A DNA stretch of 64,000 nt from a bacterium 1xD8-48 (GTDB taxonomy: Bacteria > Bacillota > Clostridia > Lachnospirales > Lachnospiraceae): NCBI GenBank assembly GCA_009917455.1, contig QZDS01000003.1, positions 62,001 to 126,000 on the forward strand, written 5' to 3'. The translations under genes were made by a program, and so were the position numbers. Under the pieces are notes generated by a model that was not told the origin of the DNA, did not search any database, and worked only from the letters and a program-made list of their open reading frames with translations. Below are positions 55,846-64,000 of the stretch, one piece after another; the stretch's first letter is position 1, and each line of letters opens with the position of its first letter.

Positions 55846-56688
55846 TTATCCTTTCAGTGCTCCGGCTGTCATTCCGCTCATAATCTGGCGCTGAAACAAA
55901 ATATAAATAATTAATACGGGAAGCGCCGCTATAATAAGCCCCGCACAGGCCAGTGTCCTGCTTGAAAAATACATATCAAAAATCACTTTATAAAGTCCTA
56001 CCGGTAACGTGATATTTGTCGGTGTTCGAATGGAGACCAGAGAAAGTGAAAATTCATTCCATACATACATAAACTGGACAATCAGTGCTGCGGATAATCC
56101 CGGTTTACATAAGGGCAGCGCAATTTTTAAAAAGATTCCTCCTTCCGTACACCCGTCAATTTCCGCTGATTCAAACAATTCCCCGGGCAGAGAACGAAAG
56201 AAGCCCTGCAGCAAAAAAACAGTAAACGGCAGACCGGAGGCAGCATAAACCAGAGACAGTCCTGTTTTTGTATTATCCAGTCCACACATAACAAGCACCA
56301 GGTATACCGCCACCAGCACCAACTGCGCCGACAACATCTGTCCAATCAGGAAATAGTTCAGTAAATGCTTTGAAATTGCGAACTTATATCTTGCAAAGGC
56401 AAATGCCGCCATGGAAGCCGTTCCAATCATCACCACAAGGGACACGGAAGAAACTATCACACTGTTTTTGAAATACATGGGAAAATCTCCTTTTTCCCAT
56501 GCCTGAATATAATTGTCAAACGTAATTTGCGCCGGCAGTCCCATTCTGTTTGACATAAAATCCCAGTCCGTTTTCAGAGAAGAAATAATCGTCCATATAA
56601 GCGGATACACTGCAACCAAAACGGCCAGCACTACTAAAATATATATAAATATCATTCCAAATGAAAATTTTTTTACTTTAGATTTCAT
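55846..56688 (-). CDS. Carbohydrate ABC transporter permease, MalG/AraQ type
   Basis: 280 residues with six hydrophobic segments and the EAA-type loop ESAEIDGCTEGGIFLKIALP. It partners the upstream permease. ATG at 56688 has GAGGTGG upstream and starts MKSKVKKF, a normal cytoplasmic N-terminus. The GH127 gene follows after 43 bp, so the imported glycan is probably its substrate. Confidence 0.93.
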   Translation of the reverse strand: MKSKVKKFSFGMIFIYILVVLAVLVAVYPLIWTIISSLKTDWDFMSNRMGLPAQITFDNYIQAWEKGDFPMYFKNSVIVSSVSLVVMIGTASMAAFAFARYKFAISKHLLNYFLIGQMLSAQLVLVAVYLVLVMCGLDNTKTGLSLVYAASGLPFTVFLLQGFFRSLPGELFESAEIDGCTEGGIFLKIALPLCKPGLSAALIVQFMYVWNEFSLSLVSIRTPTNITLPVGLYKVIFDMYFSSRTLACAGLIIAALPVLIIYILFQRQIMSGMTAGALKG

Positions 56689-56699
56689 AGGCCACCTCA

Positions 56700-57599
56700 T
56701 TATTCCAAATTTGACTTGTTGGAAATCCGCAGATATACAGACGTGATAATCAACACAAATATAATGTTAACAGAAGAAAGAGCCGTGGCGTACCCCATAC
56801 GAAAATCGCCAAAGCCGACTCTGTATATATAAGTTGTCATTATTTCAGTGGCATAATTGGGTCCCCCGTTTGTAGTCGCATAAATCAGGTCGAACGTTCG
56901 AAATCCGTCAATCACCACAAGGCCAAACACAATAACCAAAATGGGCTTTAAGAGCGGCAGCGTAACATACCGCAAAACCTTTCTTCCGTCCGCTCCGTCT
57001 ATTTTTGCCGCCTCCTCAAGCTCCTCCGGAATACCCTGCAGGCCGGATATCAATATCGTCATATAAAAAGGAATTGATTTCCAGACGCTGATAAAGGATA
57101 CTGCTCCCAGTGCTGTTCGCGAATCCCCAAGGAAATTTCTCTGTAAAGCCTTAAGTCCAATCAGCCCAAGCGCTTCATTTAAAAGCCCGCCGTCAATGCT
57201 GTAAATCCACTGAAATAATATTGCCGCCGCTAAAAGAGGTACAATTGCCGGTATAAAGAATAAAGTTCTGAAAATTCCTTTATGTCTTAAAAACCTCTCC
57301 ACCGCAATCGCCAGCAGACAACTGATTAAAGGGATGCATATAACCGTAATCAGGGTAAAAACAATGTTATGCCCGAAAGCTTTGGGAAACATGGTATCAT
57401 TGGTAAATATTTTTACATAATTTTTCAGGCCAACCCATTTTGTTTCCGCAAATGCACTCATTCCGTTCCAGGCAGAGGCGCTCACCACAAAATTGAAAAT
57501 AATAGGTACGACCCAGAAAAATGTATAGATTCCTATTGAAGGAGTTAAAAAGAAAACAAAATTCCGTACTTGTTTTCGGTATCTTTTTGTTTTATGCAT
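56700..57599 (-). CDS. Carbohydrate ABC transporter permease, MalF/UgpA type
   Basis: 299 residues, six predicted helices, EAA loop EAAKIDGADGRKVLRYVTLP. It forms the channel with the 55846 permease. It is separated from the solute-binding protein gene by a strong stem-loop at 57669-57709. Confidence 0.93.
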   Translation of the reverse strand: MHKTKRYRKQVRNFVFFLTPSIGIYTFFWVVPIIFNFVVSASAWNGMSAFAETKWVGLKNYVKIFTNDTMFPKAFGHNIVFTLITVICIPLISCLLAIAVERFLRHKGIFRTLFFIPAIVPLLAAAILFQWIYSIDGGLLNEALGLIGLKALQRNFLGDSRTALGAVSFISVWKSIPFYMTILISGLQGIPEELEEAAKIDGADGRKVLRYVTLPLLKPILVIVFGLVVIDGFRTFDLIYATTNGGPNYATEIMTTYIYRVGFGDFRMGYATALSSVNIIFVLIITSVYLRISNKSNLE

Positions 57600-57668
57600 A
57601 CGACTCTCCTCTTAACAATACTCTTTCTTCTTTCTCCGGCACGAACAGCCTGGCTGCTATTTTTAAGC

Positions 57669-57709
57669 AGAATGCAGACCAAAACTTTCGTTAAACCGGT
57701 CTGCATTCT
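57669..57709 (-). terminator. Intercistronic stem-loop between SBP and permease genes
   Basis: A perfect 12-bp stem, AGAATGCAGACC with GGTCTGCATTCT. On the minus strand no long T-run follows. Such stems often protect or attenuate so that the binding protein is made in excess over the membrane subunits. Confidence 0.6.
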
Positions 57710-57748
57710 TTTTACGCCCTATGGAAATAGAATCGGTATTATCACCAG

Positions 57749-59143
57749 TTACTCTTCACTACTTTCCTCTACAAGCCGCTGTGCCTGCTCTAATGCCTCT
57801 GTCCCCGTCATCGTTCCTTCCAGCATGCCCTGAAGTCCTGAAGCCAGTGCCGAGAGTCCTGTACCGGAAAGCATATCAAGTAAATAGAAAGAGTCGTTTG
57901 TCAGCCCCGGAAGCTGATAGTCAAGAACCACTTTCATGGCCGGGTCGGTAAGTACCGAATTTGCCTGAATCATGTTGGTGATGCGCCCGCCCTCGGTAGC
58001 GCTTCCTTCAGAAACCTCCGGTCCAAAAATATAGAACAGAAAATCCTTTGCTTCTTCTGCATGTTTGCTGGTCGTCGGAACAATCCAACATCCTCCATAG
58101 GTACAGGAAGTTTCCGTCACCGGGTTGTCCACGAATTTAATTCCCTTCATAATAGAATAATGGAAATCAGGATTTGCTTCACTTGCCTGCATAAGTGTCG
58201 TATTATTTGCCGTATGCATTTTGTACATTGCCGCTTTTCCACTGACAAATTCTGAAATTGCATCTTCTTCCGAATAAGTAAGGCTGCTCTTATCTACAAC
58301 ACCCTCTTTAATCATTTTCTCAATAATTGCCATTGCCTGCTGCATCGGCTCGTCCGTAAGTTTTGCTTTGCCGTCATTTACATCAAGAAGATACTGTACT
58401 CCTGTAATCTGAACCTGTACCGCAGCAAGCAAATCCACAATATTCCCACTGGCGCCCGGGGCAACCATCGGCTTATAACCGGCATCCTTCAGCTTTTTTG
58501 AACAGTCAAGCAACTCGTCCAATGTGGAAGGCTCCGCCAGCCCCAATTCTTCAAAAATGCCTGTGTTATAAAAAATAACGCTGTTATTAATATAATCAGC
58601 CACCCCATATACATCCGCATCAGGATTTGTCGCTTCCGTCAAAGGAGCGTCCCAGTTGCGGGAACCGTTTACAAGCACCTCGCCTGATACCCAGCCATTC
58701 TCCTCATATTCTTTATTAAGATTCTCAACCAGCCCTGAATCTACAAACTCATTGAAATATGTTTTCGGACACTGTACAACATCAGGCGTGTCGCCGGAGA
58801 GGAACTCGGCGCGGAGCTTTGACATTGTGTCCGTTCCGGCCGGAGAATATTCAAGTTCAACACGGATGCCCGGATGTTCGCTCTCATATTTCTCAATCGC
58901 CGAGGCCCAGTTTGGCAATGAGCCCTCCGACCAGTAGGTTCTTACATGTAATGTGATTTCCTCACCGTTGCTGTCTGCAGATTCTTCCGTCTGTGTGGGT
59001 TCTGTATCCTTATCAATTACCCCTTCTTCCTGCGAAGCCTCTTCCTTTGAAACAGTATCTGAATCCTTACCGGAACCGCAGCCAGTCAATAAATTAGCCG
59101 CCATGGTTATTACCAAAATTGATGACAACAGTTTCTTTCTCAT
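57749..59143 (-). CDS. Extracellular solute-binding lipoprotein (sugar type)
   Basis: 464 residues. Lipoprotein signal ending LLTGC (Cys22), an acidic Ser/Glu linker (25-60) and a family-1 solute-binding fold (ITLHVRTYWSEGSLPNW, SGDTPDVVQCPKTYFNEF, YTGIFEELG-like NTGIFEELGLAEPSTLDEL). It captures an oligosaccharide at the cell surface for the two downstream permeases. The promoter and operator at 59181-59234 head the operon. Ligand unknown; GH127 in the operon suggests an L-arabinofuranose-containing glycan. Confidence 0.94.
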   Translation of the reverse strand: MRKKLLSSILVITMAANLLTGCGSGKDSDTVSKEEASQEEGVIDKDTEPTQTEESADSNGEEITLHVRTYWSEGSLPNWASAIEKYESEHPGIRVELEYSPAGTDTMSKLRAEFLSGDTPDVVQCPKTYFNEFVDSGLVENLNKEYEENGWVSGEVLVNGSRNWDAPLTEATNPDADVYGVADYINNSVIFYNTGIFEELGLAEPSTLDELLDCSKKLKDAGYKPMVAPGASGNIVDLLAAVQVQITGVQYLLDVNDGKAKLTDEPMQQAMAIIEKMIKEGVVDKSSLTYSEEDAISEFVSGKAAMYKMHTANNTTLMQASEANPDFHYSIMKGIKFVDNPVTETSCTYGGCWIVPTTSKHAEEAKDFLFYIFGPEVSEGSATEGGRITNMIQANSVLTDPAMKVVLDYQLPGLTNDSFYLLDMLSGTGLSALASGLQGMLEGTMTGTEALEQAQRLVEESSEE

Positions 59144-59180
59144 ATTGAACCCTCCAACTTTTCCATAAAATAGTTTCTAT

Positions 59181-59234
59181 TAACGTTAACGTTATCGTTA
59201 ATGTTATAATAACTTACGCTATTCATTATGTCAA
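59181..59234 (-). promoter_or_regulatory. Importer/GH127 operon promoter with LacI-type operators
   Basis: Minus strand: TTGACA (59234-59229), 17 bp, TATTAT (59211-59206), followed at once by ATAACATTAACGATAACG. TAACGTTAACGTTA at 59181-59194 is a perfect 14-bp palindrome. CGTTAATGTTAT (59196-59207) recurs exactly at 52689-52700 in the GRE promoter. Confidence 0.8.
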
Positions 59235-59326
59235 GCTCTTTTATTGATATACAATATTTTTCCCCTCATTCCTCTGTTTATGCAGAAGAAAAGAGCCTGA
59301 GACACTCCCAAACTCCTTCCAAAACC

Positions 59327-61405
59327 TCACTTCCGCACCACCGTCAGTCCCAAATCCTCCGTAAACAAAATCACCGGCGCGCTTGCCCACGGATGGCACA
59401 GGCTGGTGTTCCATTTCTGCTCCTTTCCCCACGCCTCAAAGCACGTGGTCGCGCCCTCTCTCAGCATATTTACCCAGGAGTGAATCCCGCTGCCTGTAAT
59501 CAGCTCATACGCAAGCTCCTTCTCCCCGATATTCGCCAGTCCCTTCAGAACAAAAAAGGCCATATACACCCCGCAGTTAAGCCCCTTTTTCCGAATCAGC
59601 TCTGTTATGGCCTCTTCGCTTTCCTCCGGCTGCATGGAAAAATAAAGGGCCAGGGCATTTACATGAATGGAAGGGTGCCGGGACCCCTCCCTGTCCGCAA
59701 ACAGCCTTTTTCCGCTGTCATAAAAAGCGGCTATAAAGGCGGCTTTGCGCTTTTCCAATTCCCTTTTCCTGTCAGCTTCTCCAGACAGCGCCCCGTCAGA
59801 GAGTATTTCCTCCACCTTTGAGAGATACAGGCACGCGCCGTAATAATATGCGTTGATAACACTGTGGCAGCCCGGGCCTACCGGCCTTGTCAAATCAAAG
59901 TCATAATTATCCCGGAGGTTTTCCGGCCAGTCAACCATATTCCACTTGGCATATACGTCGGCAACAAGACCGTCCTCTCTTTCGTACTCTTTAAAATACA
60001 GGACTACCTCCCTTGCATATGGATATAACTCCCGCAGGGTATCTTTGTCCCCGGTAATCTGATAATAGTAATACAACTGCAATGGGTACAGCAGGGAATA
60101 GTCGGCAATTTCCTGCATGATACCGGATGCGGATACCGCCATCATCCCTTTGTCAATCCTTGTGGAGGCGGCGAAATCATAGAGAGCCTTTTTAAACATG
60201 GTGCCATCCCCGGTAAGATACATATGGCTTAAACCGGTTACCAGCAAATCCCCAAGGTACTGGCCCTTTTCCCTTGACGGACAGTCCACGTATACCTCCT
60301 GAGTACCCAGCATCACCGTCCGGGCGCACAAATCCCATATTTCCTTTGCCACAGGCTCGCAGTCATCCCTGAGTGTCCGCACCATATGGAACGGATAGTG
60401 TCTTTCCGTCACCACCAGATTCTTTTCTGAAAAGTTTCTGCAGTCCGTGATAATTTCTATGTACCGGAATGCTTTGTAGTCATAACTCTCTATGATATCC
60501 TGTACATTAACTGTCTCCTTCCCGGCATCCTTCCCCCGCCCGGAAAGCGTCCATTCCTCCCGATAGTTACAGTTACACCGCATCTCGTATCTTGCATGGC
60601 CGTTTTCGTCCAGCTCCTCTGCGTAATGCAGGCTGATTTTATCTCCCTTTTCCCCCGAAACGGCAATTCTCACGCCGCCGACTACTTCCTCGCCGCAGTC
60701 AAACAAAAAGTGTCCTTCCCCGAAAGTTCTTATCAGCGCCGGGAACCGCTCGCTGATTTCCACCGGAGCGGTTTCCTGCAATACCAGTTCATGGTCGTCG
60801 TAACTGTTCTCCATACATCTTTTCCAGTTACTGTCGTCATAATCCAGCCCCTTCCATCCATAGCTTATCCGCCCCGCGTCAATATCCTCCAGAAAGCAGG
60901 TGTCGTACCCTGTGGTGCGGCCGGAAATAAATTCCTCCGCCCTCTTATATTTCCATTCCCCGTTCGTGGCGGCAATCAGCCCATCCTTCTGCCATACGGC
61001 AGCCTTCAACCCCTGCCGCTTATCCGCGCTGTACCAGACGCGGTTTACAAGCCCCTGATAGTAAACATGGACGGCTATCACATTTTTTCCCTCACAAAGC
61101 GCGCTGCCAATCTGATACCGGCTGTAATAGTACCGGAACGGATAGCCCGGAGCCGGTCCCTGCCCGATAAAAACACCGTTTATCCACACCTTGTAATAGT
61201 CGTCGGCAGTGATGTCGAGCACTGTCTCCCCGGCTCTCTCCATCATTCCCTCGTCCATATAAAAAACATGGCGTACAAGCATGTGGTAATTTTTCGGCTC
61301 GTCCCCGGGCGGCTGATGCGCTGCCGCCTCTCGTTCCGGACACATATAATCAAAAGGTCTGCCACTATACTCCTCGGCGCTGAGCCATTTTCCATTATCT
61401 ATCAT
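59327..61405 (-). CDS. GH78 alpha-L-rhamnosidase-like protein
   Basis: 692 residues. N-terminal beta domains (a carbohydrate-binding-like fold with ADDYYKVWINGVFIGQGPAP) are followed by an (alpha/alpha)6 barrel with VDCPSREKGQYLGD, the counterpart of the GH78 motif DCPxRxExxGWxGD, and a C-terminal NTSLCHPWASAPV. Q-Y-L replaces the usual E-x-x-G-W, so catalytic competence is not certain. No signal peptide. It lies upstream of, and points toward, the importer operon, which has its own promoter. The weak ribosome-binding site GCGGAAAA precedes the ATG. Confidence 0.8.
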   Translation of the reverse strand: MIDNGKWLSAEEYSGRPFDYMCPEREAAAHQPPGDEPKNYHMLVRHVFYMDEGMMERAGETVLDITADDYYKVWINGVFIGQGPAPGYPFRYYYSRYQIGSALCEGKNVIAVHVYYQGLVNRVWYSADKRQGLKAAVWQKDGLIAATNGEWKYKRAEEFISGRTTGYDTCFLEDIDAGRISYGWKGLDYDDSNWKRCMENSYDDHELVLQETAPVEISERFPALIRTFGEGHFLFDCGEEVVGGVRIAVSGEKGDKISLHYAEELDENGHARYEMRCNCNYREEWTLSGRGKDAGKETVNVQDIIESYDYKAFRYIEIITDCRNFSEKNLVVTERHYPFHMVRTLRDDCEPVAKEIWDLCARTVMLGTQEVYVDCPSREKGQYLGDLLVTGLSHMYLTGDGTMFKKALYDFAASTRIDKGMMAVSASGIMQEIADYSLLYPLQLYYYYQITGDKDTLRELYPYAREVVLYFKEYEREDGLVADVYAKWNMVDWPENLRDNYDFDLTRPVGPGCHSVINAYYYGACLYLSKVEEILSDGALSGEADRKRELEKRKAAFIAAFYDSGKRLFADREGSRHPSIHVNALALYFSMQPEESEEAITELIRKKGLNCGVYMAFFVLKGLANIGEKELAYELITGSGIHSWVNMLREGATTCFEAWGKEQKWNTSLCHPWASAPVILFTEDLGLTVVRK

Positions 61406-61439
61406 TTTTCCGCTTTGGCCTTTCTGTTCCCGTTTCGTT

Positions 61440-62402
61440 TCAATTATCCGCTCTTTCTCTTAAAAACGCTTCATACTTCCTGAGGATATCCGCCGTTTCC
61501 AGATACAAATCGCTGCCGTAAACATTATCGGCGCCCTTTTCCACCCGAAAATAAAAGTCAATCTCCGCTTTTACGGCCTCCGCCTTTTTCACTGTCATCT
61601 TAACCTGCGCCAGCCTTCTTTTCAACAAAGGGATAACGCAAAAATACAGTTCATCGTCCTCAAGGGATAAATACCCCAAAAGGGTCCTGTCCCCATCCAT
61701 CACCCGGATTTTATTGCCCTCAAAGGACGCGGGATAAAGAACGTCTCCCGCTCTCAGTCTCTCAATTGCAGGAAATCGCCGCCTGCGCCCCTCCGCCCCG
61801 AGAAATGCCCGGAAGAGGTAAATCTCCCGCCCCTGTCCGTCCCTGCTTAGCGGCTCCGCCATCTTTTTCAGTACCGCCGCCGGACGGATATACTGCATGG
61901 AAAGGCTCTGGAAAAGCCTCGCCTGAAACCGGAATCTCTCCGTTTCAAAAAGCGCGTCCTCTTCCCGTGGGCAGAAACAAAGTCTTTCCTCCGTCTGCTC
62001 CAAAAGCTCCCCGGAGGCATGCCGGATACTGACAAGGAACAGTTCAAATTCCTCCTCATCCGGGTCCCACAGATATTTCCCCCGCGCCTCCTGATAAAAG
62101 AGCTTTTCCTCCCCGGCGTCTAAGCTGTAACAGCAATAAATGTTTCTGTCGCAAAAGGCTTTTTCGTTCACTTCCCCCTGCCATACCGGCGTTTCCTTTT
62201 TGGAGGCCGGCGTTTTTGCTTCTTTTTTCAGAACGTCGTATGCGGCGTTAATCTCCTGCGCCCGCCTTATATATTCCGGTTTGTCCGCCCCCGCCGCATC
62301 GGGATGAAAAGCGCTCATCAGTCTGTGGTATTTTCTTCTGATGACCGCCTTGTCATCCTCTCTTTCTATATTCAGGATTCTTTTTGCCTGCTCGGGGGTC
62401 AT
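61440..62402 (-). CDS. J-domain (DnaJ-like) protein
   Basis: 320 residues. An N-terminal J domain (1-65) has the HPD at 33-35 (RLMSAFHPDAAG), so it can stimulate an Hsp70. The remaining 250 residues have no zinc fingers or client-binding domain I recognise; they include an Arg-rich stretch (FLGAEGRRRRFPAIERL). It is 35 bp upstream of GH78 and follows two lineage-specific genes. Confidence 0.8.
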   Translation of the reverse strand: MTPEQAKRILNIEREDDKAVIRRKYHRLMSAFHPDAAGADKPEYIRRAQEINAAYDVLKKEAKTPASKKETPVWQGEVNEKAFCDRNIYCCYSLDAGEEKLFYQEARGKYLWDPDEEEFELFLVSIRHASGELLEQTEERLCFCPREEDALFETERFRFQARLFQSLSMQYIRPAAVLKKMAEPLSRDGQGREIYLFRAFLGAEGRRRRFPAIERLRAGDVLYPASFEGNKIRVMDGDRTLLGYLSLEDDELYFCVIPLLKRRLAQVKMTVKKAEAVKAEIDFYFRVEKGADNVYGSDLYLETADILRKYEAFLRERADN

Positions 62403-62483
62403 TTCTTTCTGTCTTCACCTTTTCCGGCCTGCCGCAAATCATCTTTTCCCGCGGCGCCTGTTCTTATTTTTCTTTATTTTTCT

Positions 62484-63125
62484 TTATTTCTCATTATTTG
62501 CCACAATTTCATAAATATTTTCTATCATTTCCTGATACCCGAAGCAATATTTCCGCAAAACGCCTCTCACATAGCTTTCCGGAAAAGAATGCAGAAAATC
62601 CTGCTCCTTTCGGATACACTTTAAGTATTCGTAAATTCTGTCTATTCCTGTATACCCGGAAAGGTCCCTTGTCACCGGATAGTCCAGCGTCAGGATGGTG
62701 TCCTTTGGATTGAACCTGATATCATACCATTTAAAAAACTCCGGCATCTCTCTGACCACAGTATCATACAGACATATATTACCATAATCAGAAAATTCCG
62801 GCATCATTTCATTGTACATTGCAAGGGTTTTTCTCACCTTTTTTTCCACAAGGGCCATGCCCTCCTCATACGCCTGCCGGGCCGTCATTCCTCTTTTCTG
62901 CACAAGGACGGTTCCCTTTGCGCCCGCGGATTTATCCTGTGCCGTGCCGGTTACGGCATCGTCCCCGCCCTCCGGGCCAGATAGCTCCGTTTCATGGATG
63001 GCGTACAAAACGGCGCCCATTAGCTGCTCCGCTTTCTCGTAAGTAATCGAAGTGCTTTCCTTTGCGGTATACTTTTCCGCCAGTTCTCCCACAATCGGTA
63101 TCAGTTCTTCCATGGTATAGTCCAT
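62484..63125 (-). CDS. Probable DUF6179-family protein
   Basis: 213 residues. MDYTMEELIPIVGELAEKYT and YEKAEQLMGAVLYAIHETEL are features I associate with DUF6179, a Lachnospiraceae family of unknown function. The protein is helical and soluble, with a Gly/Ala-rich insert (about 50-75). It forms a tight pair with the next gene upstream (4 bp gap), suggesting that the two products act together. Confidence 0.65.
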   Translation of the reverse strand: MDYTMEELIPIVGELAEKYTAKESTSITYEKAEQLMGAVLYAIHETELSGPEGGDDAVTGTAQDKSAGAKGTVLVQKRGMTARQAYEEGMALVEKKVRKTLAMYNEMMPEFSDYGNICLYDTVVREMPEFFKWYDIRFNPKDTILTLDYPVTRDLSGYTGIDRIYEYLKCIRKEQDFLHSFPESYVRGVLRKYCFGYQEMIENIYEIVANNEK

Positions 63126-63129
63126 TGTC

Positions 63130-63663
63130 TCACCCCCAGCAAAGTTCTTTTAAGGTTTCAAAATACAGTTCATAGTCCCATCTTTTCACCTCGTCAAACT
63201 GTTCATATTCGCCGTATCCCTGAGAGCTTTCATGCCCTCTGTAGCCTGCCCGGATTGCCTGTGAAAAGTTGTTTAAGCAGGTTCCCTCCAGATAATCCAA
63301 ATCACCGAAGCATATCTCCTCAAACTGCTCTTTCATAAAATGCAGAAGCTCGTCGTCCGTGATTTCATCCAGCATTTCGTTCTTGTACAGATAGAATATC
63401 TCCTGCAGGCGAATAATCGTTTCCACATAATTATTCTGGTCAATAAATGCGGAATCGCAAAATTCATGGATAATCTTCGGCGCAATCCCCTCCCCGAACT
63501 CGATTCGCCTCTGCTCCTTAAGGGTATGGCGCTGCTCGCTTAAAATCAGCTTTGCCTCCTGCTCGCTCAGCGAAAGCCCGAATCTGGCGGTTTCATTATT
63601 TGCCGCAACAATCCCCCCTAATTGACGTTCCTGCTGTAATAATACCATCCAATCCTTATTCAA
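63130..63663 (-). CDS. Probable DUF6323-family protein
   Basis: 177 residues, acidic and mainly helical. FGLSLSEQEAKLILSEQRHT and YLYKNEMLDEITDDELLHFM look like DUF6323, usually found beside DUF6179. No catalytic motif is visible. A good promoter lies at 63717-63745. It starts the DUF6323-DUF6179-DnaJ-GH78 run. Confidence 0.65.
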   Translation of the reverse strand: MNKDWMVLLQQERQLGGIVAANNETARFGLSLSEQEAKLILSEQRHTLKEQRRIEFGEGIAPKIIHEFCDSAFIDQNNYVETIIRLQEIFYLYKNEMLDEITDDELLHFMKEQFEEICFGDLDYLEGTCLNNFSQAIRAGYRGHESSQGYGEYEQFDEVKRWDYELYFETLKELCWG

Positions 63664-63716
63664 GAAATCGCCCTCCTTACCACATTTGTTTTCTGTATTC
63701 AGTTGTAGGAATACCG

Positions 63717-63745
63717 ATTATAGCATTGGCGGTATTTTGTTTCAA
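63717..63745 (-). promoter_or_regulatory. Promoter of the DUF6323/DUF6179 pair
   Basis: Minus strand TTGAAA (63745-63740), 17 bp, TATAAT (63722-63717), about 55 bp upstream of the start codon. Confidence 0.75.
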
Positions 63746-63786
63746 GTCTTGACTTTTTAATGTTTTTGTGGTATGATTAAGCCACA

Positions 63787-63831
63787 ATCAGGAAAGGGAT
63801 ATGGTCGGACATGCCATATCCCTTTCCTGAT
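63787..63831 (-). terminator. Perfect 18-bp stem-loop downstream of the toxin gene
   Basis: ATCAGGAAAGGGATATGG pairs exactly with CCATATCCCTTTCCTGAT around a 9-base loop. It lies 30 bp beyond the toxin stop codon; on the minus strand it is followed by TGTGGCTTAA rather than a T-run. Confidence 0.6.
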
Positions 63832-63861
63832 TTCGCAGTTTTCCTCCGTATTTTACACCGG

Positions 63862-64000
63862 TCAGTCGATATTCATTTTGGACAGCATTCGAAGCTGGTC
63901 ACGTTTACTGTAAATAATATTCAAAACATAAACTCGCCTGGTTTCACTGTCTATCCTGTAGTATACATAGAAATTCCCTGTTATAATTCTGCGAATACCG
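63862..64000 (-). CDS. RelE/ParE-family toxin, C-terminal part (cut by window edge)
   Basis: The frame enters from the right edge and ends with TGA at 63862; about 45 residues are visible. GIRRIITGNFYVYYRIDSET, then VYVLNIIYSKRDQLRMLS, is the C-terminal core of RelE/ParE toxins, in which RR and the late Arg/Tyr residues contact RNA or gyrase. Its antitoxin gene should lie just beyond the window. Confidence 0.8.
   Translation of the reverse strand, partial: GIRRIITGNFYVYYRIDSETRRVYVLNIIYSKRDQLRMLSKMNID

Noticed and set aside
1..64000. tRNA or rRNA genes
   Set aside because: No cloverleaf-like or rRNA-like stretch was recognised by eye in the intergenic regions; a dedicated scan was not possible.

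Overview
The window looks like a chromosomal segment of an anaerobic gut Firmicute, most likely a member of the Lachnospiraceae (Clostridia). The evidence is a class III ribonucleotide reductase, a second glycyl-radical enzyme with its activase, strong AGGAGG ribosome-binding sites, several plant- and host-glycan hydrolases with LacI regulators and ATPase-less sugar ABC importers, and lineage-typical families (Rpn nucleases, and probable DUF6179/DUF6323, DUF4867 and YlmH-like proteins). Species cannot be read from the sequence.

Layout. 0-4.4 kb (minus strand): the end of a surface-polysaccharide cluster (sugar-phosphate transferase cut by the window edge, two GT2 glycosyltransferases), a LytTR response regulator, a DUF4190-like membrane protein and a HIT hydrolase. 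4.5-9 kb (plus strand): nrdD and nrdG, separated by an AT-rich insertion carrying an Rpn-type nuclease and a 52-residue membrane peptide; the nrdD leader contains a 95-bp-offset duplication of its ribosome-binding region. 9-11 kb: an unrecognised 550-residue protein overlapping an HTH regulator.

11.07-19.29 kb is an 8.2-kb integrative element, bounded by 27-bp direct repeats and by short integrase arm-type repeats. It carries a tyrosine integrase, small accessory genes, a RelB/YafQ-like and a HicAB toxin-antitoxin pair, an XRE regulator, a remnant of a phage tail module (tail chaperone, 49-residue protein, 28-codon tape-measure stub) and about 900 bp of three families of degenerate tandem repeats. 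No relaxase, replication or packaging gene is visible.

19.3-26.9 kb: a solute-binding protein, two permeases and an HlyD-type adaptor, preceded by a BlaI/M56 (BlaR-like) regulatory pair. Both transcription units have the same promoter/operator design, so BlaI probably controls the transporter. 27-33.8 kb: an AEC transporter, a YlmH-like S4 protein, a flavin reductase, then a plus-strand signalling operon (hybrid histidine kinase, receiver, CheX-like protein, CheY-like receiver). 33.8-44.4 kb: a GH2 glycosidase, a Uma2-fold protein with HTH, a MATE pump, a LacI/xylulokinase/DUF4867/fucose-isomerase-family operon and a second Rpn protein. 44.7-49.7 kb: metN-metI without metQ, a GH42 beta-galactosidase and a divergent carbamate kinase.

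49.8-61.4 kb is the most interesting stretch. A short (663-residue) glycyl-radical enzyme of unknown substrate and its activase lie downstream of a LacI regulator, a GH127 beta-L-arabinofuranosidase-like enzyme and a complete sugar ABC importer. The GRE promoter and the importer promoter share a 30-bp operator block (25 of 30 bases) in the same register to the -10 box, tying the radical enzyme to the glycan-uptake regulon. The right end holds a GH78 rhamnosidase-like protein, a J-domain protein, two lineage-specific proteins and the 3' end of a RelE/ParE-type toxin gene.
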